This document shows, piece by piece, positions 1 to 5,459 of a stretch of 5,459 nt of DNA. The DNA lies in assembly GCA_013003415.1 (NCBI GenBank), contig JABDJR010000086.1, positions 1 to 5,459 of the forward strand, in the 5' to 3' direction. The notes under the pieces are model-generated. The model was not told the DNA's origin. It saw nothing but the letters and a program-made list of their open reading frames with translations, and made no database searches. The DNA comes from Candidatus Eiseniibacteriota bacterium. GTDB lineage: Bacteria; Eisenbacteria; RBG-16-71-46; JABDJR01. The position numbers and the translations under genes are program-made. Within the stretch, counting starts at the first letter, position 1. The number at the start of each line of letters is the position of its first letter.

Positions 1-1447
1 TCCAAGGGGTTTCGCCGATTGCCTCCGCCGCATCGTCACGAGCCAATGTTTTCTCGCGGAGATCACCGAACTTCGCTCCGGCCATCCACTCCGCACGAAT
101 CTCTTCAGCGTGGGCACGATCGGACACCGCAATGACACCCAGCTTGTAGTTCACCGGGGCGCGATACCTCTCCCGATTCTCTTGGAACCAGGCCTGGATC
201 TCTTCCTCGGTCGGATCCGAATCGGCCGTAATCACGTTGTGATAGAGATAGTTCACCCGCATTTCTTGTTCGCGTCGGGTCATTACCTCTTTGAATGTTT
301 CCGTCTCGTTCAATTTGTAGTCTTCGGCGGCTTGGAGGATCAGGTAGTCCTTGATCATGCGGTCGTAGACTTCTTGAAGCTGTGACACTTCCGCTCCACG
401 TGGCCAAAGCCCGGTGGGATACCACGAAAGTTTTTCGGTAAACACTTCCGCGTTCCAGTCGGGGATTTTGTCGAACTCCACGATTACGGTCATGGCTTCA
501 TCGGCAGAGTAGGTGGGGTCCGTTCGAGTGTCGTTTAGGAACGCGTAAGGATCATCTTCCATTTCGGGGGGCGGCTCCCAGTAGTATTTGAGCATCATCA
601 ACCGCTTGCCTTCATCCGGAAACCTTGGATTGAAAGCTGTCATCAGGGAGTCCATCACGGCACGCGTTCGATTGAAGTACTTGGACTTCATCAGCTCTTG
701 CTCAAGGATGGGATACAACTCGTCACGGGGCGCGACATCCGAAACCTCGCGACTTTCCCCGACGCGCACCACAAAAAACGTATCGCCCTCTTTCTCCAAA
801 TAGGGACCGACAATCTCACCGGGCTTGGCTCCCCAAACAGCCTTTTCCATCTCCCAATCATAGGTGCCTGAACTCACCCAACCGACCCATCCGGGTTTAT
901 CCGGATCTTCGTACTCAAGAATGGAGTACTCAAGCGCCAAATCTTCGAATGAACTTCCCTCATCCAACCGCTTTTTCATGGCCTCGGCCATGGGCAAAGT
1001 GGGAAGGAGAATCGCTTCGATTTCAACCTCGCGACCCTTGTGGCCGTAAGCCAAGGACAATTCCTCTTCAGAAACGGAAACTTTGTCTCGAATGAGCGCG
1101 GTGTTGAACGCATTGGTCATCTGCATTCTTCGATAGCGCTCAAGTCGATACCCCTGATTCTCGGGGAGTTGTGGAAAGAGTTCCAAGGAACCCAACTCCA
1201 GAAGTTTCTTGTTGATGAGGTCGTTGAGAAAGCCCTCGCGTGCGGAGAGGGAATCTAAAGCCGGCCGCGTGGTCGGCGGAATTTTCTCATAGGCTTGTAT
1301 AAATTCATCTGCGGTGATGACATCTTCGCCTAGTTTCGCAAGGACAACAGGGTCGTCTTGCTTTTCGGCGGAGCTTCCGTTCTCCGTTTTCTGGCTACAT
1401 CCAGAAACGACAAGAACCATGGCGAGTAGATAAGCTAAATGGCGCAT
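1..1447 (-). CDS. SurA/PrsA-like parvulin-type foldase lipoprotein, two modules (partial, C-terminus off left edge)
   Basis: The minus strand is open from an ATG at 1447 to the window edge, giving 482 residues. The N-terminus is a lipoprotein signal peptide: a hydrophobic stretch (L4-V14) and lipobox V14-S15-G16-C17, followed by a Ser/Glu/Lys-rich tether. Residues about 33-138 resemble the SurA N-terminal helical region. Residues about 139-235 form a parvulin-like domain with a PGWVGW motif (the family's GGxLGW), a KPGEIVGPY motif and a closing FFVVRV strand. A second helical region (about 314-425) and a second parvulin-like domain (from about 429) repeat this order; the second is cut at W482. 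Expected role: chaperone and/or prolyl isomerase anchored outside the cytoplasm, assisting folding of exported proteins. The histidines usual in parvulin HILL and YHIIKV strands are absent (A145 and F224/F225), so isomerase activity is uncertain. A GGAGG ribosome-binding site supports the start. It is transcribed divergently from the 1681 gene. Family call is firm; exact subfamily is not. Confidence 0.88.
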   Translation of the reverse strand, partial: MRHLAYLLAMVLVVSGCSQKTENGSSAEKQDDPVVLAKLGEDVITADEFIQAYEKIPPTTRPALDSLSAREGFLNDLINKKLLELGSLELFPQLPENQGYRLERYRRMQMTNAFNTALIRDKVSVSEEELSLAYGHKGREVEIEAILLPTLPMAEAMKKRLDEGSSFEDLALEYSILEYEDPDKPGWVGWVSSGTYDWEMEKAVWGAKPGEIVGPYLEKEGDTFFVVRVGESREVSDVAPRDELYPILEQELMKSKYFNRTRAVMDSLMTAFNPRFPDEGKRLMMLKYYWEPPPEMEDDPYAFLNDTRTDPTYSADEAMTVIVEFDKIPDWNAEVFTEKLSWYPTGLWPRGAEVSQLQEVYDRMIKDYLILQAAEDYKLNETETFKEVMTRREQEMRVNYLYHNVITADSDPTEEEIQAWFQENRERYRAPVNYKLGVIAVSDRAHAEEIRAEWMAGAKFGDLREKTLARDDAAEAIGETPW

Positions 1448-1456
1448 CAGGCGCTG

Positions 1457-1461
1457 CCTCC
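1457..1461 (-). promoter_or_regulatory. Ribosome-binding site of the foldase lipoprotein gene
   Basis: The minus strand reads GGAGG here, nine bases before the ATG at 1447. This is a strong Shine-Dalgarno match and, with the lipoprotein signal peptide starting at that ATG, it fixes the start codon. Confidence 0.75.
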
Positions 1462-1483
1462 GTGGAAACCGTGCTCCGGGTAA

Positions 1484-1495
1484 GGAGGGGCCTCC
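1484..1495 (-). promoter_or_regulatory. GGAGG/CCTCC inverted repeat in the leader of the lipoprotein gene
   Basis: On the minus strand a GGAGG (1495-1491) is followed after two bases by CCTCC (1488-1484). The CCTCC is complementary both to this upstream GGAGG and to the ribosome-binding site at 1461-1457, which would leave a 22-base loop. In RNA the two pairings exclude each other, so the element could hide or expose the ribosome-binding site. Each pairing is only five base pairs, and the two-base gap in the first forces a shorter stem. This is a weak, purely sequence-based suggestion. Confidence 0.2.
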
Positions 1496-1503
1496 AAAGG
1501 GAT

Positions 1504-1536
1504 AAAAAAATGGGGCATCTAAGAAAATGATGCCCC
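1504..1536 (-). terminator. Intrinsic (rho-independent) terminator pointing left, upstream of the lipoprotein gene
   Basis: A perfect 8-bp inverted repeat, GGGGCATC (1512-1519) and GATGCCCC (1529-1536), encloses a 9-base loop. Read on the minus strand the hairpin is followed by one A and then seven T (1510-1504), the classic intrinsic-terminator layout. On the plus strand the hairpin is followed by a C/G-containing stretch with no T run, so it works leftward only. It lies 57 bases upstream of the start codon at 1447, and no minus-strand gene is seen to its right. It therefore either stops antisense transcription coming out of the 1681 gene or acts as an attenuator in the lipoprotein gene's own leader. 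Confidence 0.8.
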
Positions 1537-1562
1537 CAGGTCCAATCCAGAATGGCCATAAG

Positions 1563-1590
1563 TTTATAAGAAACGAGAGCCCTCCCACAA
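1563..1590 (-). promoter_or_regulatory. Candidate sigma-70-type promoter for the lipoprotein gene
   Basis: The minus strand has TATAAA (1568-1563, five of six to the -10 consensus) preceded by a 16-base spacer and TTGTGG (1590-1585, three of six to the -35 consensus). Transcription would begin near 1556, giving a leader of roughly 110 bases that includes the terminator hairpin at 1536-1504. The -10 is good and the -35 poor. No better promoter was seen between the terminator and the gene, a GC-rich stretch of under 60 bases. Confidence 0.35.
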
Positions 1591-1613
1591 GCACGAAAGA
1601 CCCCATTCAGAAA

Positions 1614-1642
1614 TTGATCCCAAACTGCGGCGCTGCTAAACT
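1614..1642 (+). promoter_or_regulatory. Candidate sigma-70-type promoter for the rightward operon
   Basis: TTGATC (1614-1619, four of six to the -35 consensus) and TAAACT (1637-1642, four of six to the -10 consensus) are separated by the optimal 17 bases. Transcription would start near 1649, leaving a leader of about 30 bases before the ATG at 1681. Matches are moderate and were found by eye only; position and spacing are the main support. Confidence 0.3.
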
Positions 1643-1680
1643 TCTTAGCTCTAATCTCTTACCTGGATCATGGAACAGAT

Positions 1681-4600
1681 ATGTCAAAGCGATCGCAAGG
1701 TTTTACAGGGCTCGAGATATTCATTCTCGCCCTGTTTTTCGCCTCTGGGGCCAGCGCACTCATTTATGAGGCGGTTTGGGCCAGAAAACTCACTTATATC
1801 TTCGGCGGCTCCGCCTTTGCCATCGCGACCGTGCTTGCGGCCTATATGGCCGGCCTTGCCCTAGGAAGCGCTTGGTTTGGCAAGCGCATCGACCGCAAGG
1901 GCCACCCCCTGGTTGTTTATGGGGTCCTAGAAGGCCTGATTGGGCTTTGGGCTCTATTTCTCCCCGCTTTTTTAGGATTCGCCGATAATTTTTACGCGTG
2001 GATCTTCCAAAACTTTGAACTGGGGTCCTATCCCCTTAGCCTGATTCGGTTCGTCCTCTGCTTCCTCCTTCTTCTTGTTCCCACCACCATGATGGGTGGC
2101 ACGCTGCCTGTCCTCGGTAAGCTCTTGCTCAATAACTGGCAGGGGCTCGGTTCCCGCGCCGGCTTGCTCTACGGGATCAACACCATTGGTGCGGTCGTGG
2201 GTATCGCGGCGGGGGGCTTCGTTCTGCTCCCGGCCCTTGGCATGGCGGGAGCTACCTGGCTGGCGGTTGGCATCAATCTCGCGGTCGCGGCGGCGGCCGT
2301 GTTGGCCTCGCGCAAACTCCAATACGTGGAGCCGGTAGAGGTTCAAGAGACACAGCAAGAAGAAACCTCTTCCGACACGCTTTACTCCGGTGGGCTTCGT
2401 AAAGCGATCCTCGTTGTATACGCTGCGAGCGGTTTCGCCGCCCTGGCATACGAGGTGGTCTGGACAAAGGTTCTCTCGATGATCTTGGGAACCACCACCT
2501 ACGCCTTCACCTCGATGCTAACCACGTTTCTCCTTGGGCTTTCGATCGGAGCGTTTTTGTTCGGCAAGATTGCCGACCGATTTGGAAAGCCGGCACCGTT
2601 GCTTGCCGTGGTGCAACTCACCATTCCGCTCTTATCACTTCTCACTATTCCGCTGATCGAGCGACTGCCCCAGTTCTTTGTGAATCACTTCGATACCTTT
2701 GCCGGTCACTGGATCAGTTTGGAGATGTTCCGAATTCTGTTGGCCGGGGCCACCATGTTCCTCCCCACTTTGTTGATGGGCGGTACCTTTCCCCTTGTGA
2801 CGCGCGCTTTCGTCGACCGAAAGAACATGGGCAGCTCGCTGGGCGTGCTCTACGCGTCCAACACCGTGGGCGCCATCTTAGGATCCTTCTTAACCGGTTT
2901 CGTGTTCATTCCACTCATAGGTCGTCAGAACTCTATTCTGCTTGCCACCTTCGTGAACCTCTTTGCTGTGGCCCTGCTACTTTCCCAACTCGGCTGGCGT
3001 AAATTTCCCACCTCCATGCGCGCGCTCGGAGGCCTGGTGATCCTGGCTTTGATCCCGGCCGTTGTTTTAGGCCTGAAGCCCTGGGATCCAAAAATTCTAA
3101 CCGCCGGGGCCTACTACTATCCTCGTCAAATTGCCGAGAAGGGGTCGATCGAGGAGTACTACTCCGATAGCAACCTGATCCACTATGAGGAATCCACCGA
3201 AGCTACCATCTCGGTTTGGCAGAGCCTGCACTCCACCATCCTTCGCATCAACGGAAAGATCGACGCCTCAAGCCACGGCGACATGATCACCCAAAAGATG
3301 GTCTCCCATGTTCCCACCTTCTACACCGATGCCGAAGACGCCGAAACGGTCATCATTGGGCTTGCCTCAGGAATCAGCGTGGGAGCCCTCCTCACCCATC
3401 CGATCAAGAGCGTCGACACCGTCGAGCTTATCGAGGGAGTTGATCGCGCGGCTCGCTTTTTCGATGACTACAACGGGAACTGCCTCGACGACCCACGCTT
3501 CAATCTCATCATTAACGACGGTCGAAACCAGCTTCGTCTCTCGGACAAGACCTACGACATCATCATTTCAGAGCCCACCAACCCCTGGATCGCCGGTGTT
3601 GGTGCCCTTTTCACCAGAGAGTTTTTTCAGCTCACCAAAGATCGCATCAATCCCGGGGGCATCGTTTGTCAGTGGGTGCAGATCTATCACATGCAAGAAA
3701 AAGATGTGCAAGCCATTCTGGCCACCTTCACCGAAGAGTTTCCTTACGCGCACCTGTGGACGGGAAACCCGGGCGACCTGATCTTGGTGGGCAGCCTTGA
3801 ACCTCTGGAGCTGAGCTACACCGAGCTTGAATCAAAAATTACCGGCCCTGTGCTTGAGGATATAAAGAACCTCGAGATCGATCCTATTCCCAACATGCTG
3901 AGCTACTTCATCACCGATCGTGAAGGAATCTTGGAGTTTGTCTCGGGTGTCGATCAGCGAGTCACCGACGACAATCTCTACCTCGAGTTCTCTATTCCCC
4001 GGCACATGTGGGACACCGAGAGTCAGACCAACCTCTTGGCTTTCGATCCGGTTCGAAAAAGCGCCACCACCATCCTCAAACAGATTCCCGACGACGAAAC
4101 CCGCAGTGAAATTGATACCTACAGCAAGTACCACCGGATTGCTCTTGAAGCGCGGACGGTTGGACCTCCTCCCGGGTACTCCACCCTCGAAGAAGCCTAT
4201 CGCGATGTTCTAAAACACGCTCCGCAAGACTGGATCGCCCGTGACCGCCTCGCCCACGATCTCAACGAGCGAGGCATCACTCAAATACAGGAAGGGTCGC
4301 TGGACCAGGCTGCTGCCACCTTCCGCGAGGTGATTGAACTAGGATCCCGAACTGAGCGCGCCTTAGCGTGGAACAACTTGGGCTACATTGAATACGTGAA
4401 CAACCGTCGCGACATCGCCCTCACCTACTGGGAGAACTCGGCGAAGGAGGAAGGCCGGAGTCCGGTCATCAACTTTAACCTCGGTCTTCTTTCCGCCCAG
4501 TCCGGCGATCGCAAGAAGGCGGCCGAGTACTTTGCTAAGGCCGCTCGATTCGATCCATCCAGCGCTGAGAATCACAATAGCTTGGCTTACAACCTTGCCA

Positions 4601-4911
4601 TGATCAACGAAGACTTAGAGCGCGCCCTTTCGCACTCACGCACGGCTGTGGAAATCAACCCCCAAGTGGAGCACCGCGCCACCCTCGGGTTTGTGCTTCT
4701 TCGTAACTCAAAGTTCGAGGAGGCTACCGGCGTGCTCGAGTCCGTGCTGGCAGAAAAATCCGACCACCATGAAGCCCAGCTTCATCTCGGTATTGCTCTG
4801 GCTAACACGGGCGACAAGGAACGATCCCGATCCTTGCTGAATGAGGTCATTGGCAAGAGCACCGACCCAGACCTTGTCACTCAAGCCAAGTCAGAAATGG
4901 AGAAGCTCTAA
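1681..4911 (+). CDS. Membrane-fused spermidine-synthase-like protein with C-terminal TPR repeats
   Basis: Complete, 1076 residues. Residues about 10-465 form a polytopic membrane region of two related halves: an SGxxALxYExVW motif (22-33, 250-261) and an MGGTxP motif (138-143, 366-371) occur in both. Residues about 478-715 are a spermidine-synthase-like Rossmann domain: glycine-rich loop G560-x-x-x-G564, ribose-type acid E582, DDPR (603-606), NDGRN (612-616), SEPTNPW (630-636) and LFTREFF (643-649). Residues about 856-1060 are roughly six TPR units. This order matches proteins annotated as fused MFS/spermidine synthase, whose reaction is mostly unknown. The canonical catalytic DxxDP motif reads ExxNP, and the substrate-side LDGxxQ reads INGKID, so polyamine synthesis is unlikely. 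The ATG at 1681 is the first in frame after a TGA at 1615; a weak GGAA lies five bases upstream. It is closely followed by the 4926 gene, probably one operon. Thirteen spans are predicted by eye. Family call is firm; substrate is unknown. Confidence 0.9.
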   Translation: MSKRSQGFTGLEIFILALFFASGASALIYEAVWARKLTYIFGGSAFAIATVLAAYMAGLALGSAWFGKRIDRKGHPLVVYGVLEGLIGLWALFLPAFLGFADNFYAWIFQNFELGSYPLSLIRFVLCFLLLLVPTTMMGGTLPVLGKLLLNNWQGLGSRAGLLYGINTIGAVVGIAAGGFVLLPALGMAGATWLAVGINLAVAAAAVLASRKLQYVEPVEVQETQQEETSSDTLYSGGLRKAILVVYAASGFAALAYEVVWTKVLSMILGTTTYAFTSMLTTFLLGLSIGAFLFGKIADRFGKPAPLLAVVQLTIPLLSLLTIPLIERLPQFFVNHFDTFAGHWISLEMFRILLAGATMFLPTLLMGGTFPLVTRAFVDRKNMGSSLGVLYASNTVGAILGSFLTGFVFIPLIGRQNSILLATFVNLFAVALLLSQLGWRKFPTSMRALGGLVILALIPAVVLGLKPWDPKILTAGAYYYPRQIAEKGSIEEYYSDSNLIHYEESTEATISVWQSLHSTILRINGKIDASSHGDMITQKMVSHVPTFYTDAEDAETVIIGLASGISVGALLTHPIKSVDTVELIEGVDRAARFFDDYNGNCLDDPRFNLIINDGRNQLRLSDKTYDIIISEPTNPWIAGVGALFTREFFQLTKDRINPGGIVCQWVQIYHMQEKDVQAILATFTEEFPYAHLWTGNPGDLILVGSLEPLELSYTELESKITGPVLEDIKNLEIDPIPNMLSYFITDREGILEFVSGVDQRVTDDNLYLEFSIPRHMWDTESQTNLLAFDPVRKSATTILKQIPDDETRSEIDTYSKYHRIALEARTVGPPPGYSTLEEAYRDVLKHAPQDWIARDRLAHDLNERGITQIQEGSLDQAAATFREVIELGSRTERALAWNNLGYIEYVNNRRDIALTYWENSAKEEGRSPVINFNLGLLSAQSGDRKKAAEYFAKAARFDPSSAENHNSLAYNLAMINEDLERALSHSRTAVEINPQVEHRATLGFVLLRNSKFEEATGVLESVLAEKSDHHEAQLHLGIALANTGDKERSRSLLNEVIGKSTDPDLVTQAKSEMEKL
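4246..4860 (+). repeat. Array of about six TPR units inside the fusion protein
   Basis: Residues about 856-1060 of the 1681 gene product contain consecutive 32-35-residue helical pairs, with approximate starts at 856, 895, 928, 962, 996 and 1030. Typical TPR positions recur: an N-L-G/A-x or L-G-x-x-L core in helix A (WNNLGY, NFNLGL, HNSLAY, RATLGF, QLHLGI) and an A-x-x-x-F/Y/L pattern in helix B, with FDP or INP at unit ends. TPR arrays bind proteins, so this part is probably a docking surface. Confidence 0.8.
4899..4902 (+). promoter_or_regulatory. Possible ribosome-binding site favouring a GTG start at 4914
   Basis: GGAG lies 11 bases before an in-frame GTG (4914-4916) and 23 bases before the ATG at 4926. 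The ATG has only a GGA (4920-4922) three bases upstream, which is closer than usual. The GTG start would add four residues (V-S-G-T) and leave just two bases after the stop of the preceding gene, suggesting translational coupling. The evidence does not settle which start is used. Confidence 0.35.
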
Positions 4912-4925
4912 CCGTGTCCGGAACC

Positions 4926-5459
4926 ATGAAACAAGGTGGCGCGCTTCTCATTATCATTTTGTTGGCCCTCGTTTCCGGATCGCTTTACAACCGTGGTCCC
5001 ATGGAACTTGGGTTGGTCGGAAACGAAAACTTCTATTGGGATACGGCTCTCGGTCTTCAGTCTGCAGATAGTCCAGCCCCTAATCTTAGCGGGGTGGAGA
5101 GTGTGATCTACCCCCACTTCCTGTCCCTCATCGCGGGCGATGAAGCCGGCGCCATCAAGAAAGCTCGCGTACTCCAGTCCCGCCTCTTGCTTTCCCTCTT
5201 GGGAGCCCTGGTCTTTTTCCTACTCCGAACAAAGTTATCTCCCGCCCCGGCTCTCGCCGGTTCGCTGGCCGCAGTCTTTTCTGCTCCCGCCGTGGTTAGC
5301 GCAGGCAATCTTGATCCCTCGGCTATCACCGCGGTGCTGGCCATGGTTGGCCTACTGCTTATCAGCCTTAGGAACACGCTTCCCTTTTGGATTCTCGGGG
5401 GAATCTTTCTTGGCTTGTCCGCCCTGTCGTTCCCGGCCTGGGGCTGGGCGGCTCTGGTC
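4926..5459 (+). CDS. Polytopic membrane protein, probable GT-C-type glycosyltransferase (partial, C-terminus off right edge)
   Basis: The frame is open from the ATG at 4926 to the window edge (178 residues). An N-terminal hydrophobic segment (about 5-20) is followed by an extracytoplasmic-looking stretch with NENFYWDTALGL (33-44), then several membrane segments (from about residue 92). The order of features fits the PMT/ArnT-like GT-C superfamily: an acidic first loop near a Tyr and an Ala, a YPHFLSL segment, an arginine- and LQ-containing helix (VLQSRLLLSLLGAL), and a WILGGIFLGLSALSFP segment where family members often have LGLAALTRP. GT-C enzymes transfer sugars from lipid-linked donors on the outer face of the inner membrane. 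The usual DE/ED pair of the first loop reads N-E here. The gene starts 14 bases after the preceding stop and is probably co-transcribed with it. An in-frame GTG at 4914 is an alternative start. With only the N-terminus visible, a TPR- or sugar-transfer-related membrane protein of another family remains possible. Confidence 0.6.
   Translation, partial: MKQGGALLIIILLALVSGSLYNRGPMELGLVGNENFYWDTALGLQSADSPAPNLSGVESVIYPHFLSLIAGDEAGAIKKARVLQSRLLLSLLGALVFFLLRTKLSPAPALAGSLAAVFSAPAVVSAGNLDPSAITAVLAMVGLLLISLRNTLPFWILGGIFLGLSALSFPAWGWAALV

Noticed and set aside
105..425. Minus-strand open frame of 106 codons inside the lipoprotein gene region
   Set aside because: It lies in another frame of the continuous lipoprotein reading frame, is rich in Arg/Ser/Gly typical of out-of-frame translation, and shows no domain or ribosome-binding site.
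110..1258. Several plus-strand open frames (110-385, 588-803, 864-1049, 1040-1258)
   Set aside because: All are antisense to the lipoprotein coding region, which has clear signal peptide and parvulin motifs; none has recognisable protein features.
1504..1540. Same hairpin as a rightward terminator or bidirectional terminator
   Set aside because: The plus strand has no T run after the hairpin; only the minus-strand reading has the T tract.
1527..1769. Plus-strand open frame starting in the intergenic region
   Set aside because: It overlaps the start of the 1681 gene in another frame, has no ribosome-binding site and no recognisable features.
1972..2358. Minus-strand open frame of 128 codons opposite the membrane region
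   Set aside because: Highly charged, low-complexity translation opposite a strongly conserved membrane segment; a shadow.
3308..3781. Plus-strand open frame of 157 codons overlapping the SpeE-like domain
   Set aside because: Ser/Pro/Thr-rich shifted-frame translation; the frame of the 1681 gene carries all the Rossmann motifs here, with no sign of a frameshift.
3301..3825. Annotation of the domain as a genuine spermidine synthase (speE)
   Set aside because: The fold is right, but the catalytic DxxDP and LDGxxQ residues are replaced, so no gene symbol or reaction was assigned.
5108..5377. Minus-strand open frame of 89 codons at the right end
   Set aside because: Antisense to the membrane protein starting at 4926, with an Arg/Ala/Ser-rich translation lacking motifs.

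Overview
The window comes from a bacterial genome of moderately high GC. It shows one divergent gene pair plus a third gene cut by the right edge. The product of the left gene begins with a clear lipoprotein signal, and parvulin-like lipoproteins, spermidine-synthase/TPR membrane fusions and GT-C-like membrane enzymes suggest an uncultured or poorly studied diderm (Gram-negative-type) bacterium. I cannot name a phylum from the sequence alone.

Layout: (1) positions 1-1447, minus strand, hold the first 482 residues of a SurA/PrsA-like lipoprotein with two foldase modules; its C-terminus lies off the left edge. (2) Positions 1448-1680 are a 233-base divergent intergenic region. It contains a convincing intrinsic terminator that points into the lipoprotein gene, a candidate promoter just upstream of that terminator, and a candidate promoter for the rightward genes. 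(3) Positions 1681-4911, plus strand, encode a complete 1076-residue protein: a duplicated polytopic membrane region, a spermidine-synthase-like Rossmann domain and a C-terminal TPR array. (4) From 4926 (or a GTG at 4914) to the right edge, tightly coupled to the previous gene, lies the start of a polytopic membrane protein resembling GT-C (PMT/ArnT-type) glycosyltransferases.

Inferred theme: cell-envelope biology. The left gene encodes an extracytoplasmic folding factor. By-eye topology of the fusion gives 13 membrane spans, which would put its Rossmann and TPR domains outside the cytoplasm. GT-C enzymes also act on the outer face of the inner membrane. Two points stand out. The spermidine-synthase-like domain lacks the usual catalytic aspartate motif, so a polyamine role is doubtful. 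The lipoprotein gene has a terminator inside its presumed leader, which raises the possibility of transcription attenuation. No RNA genes, mobile elements or CRISPR arrays were seen.
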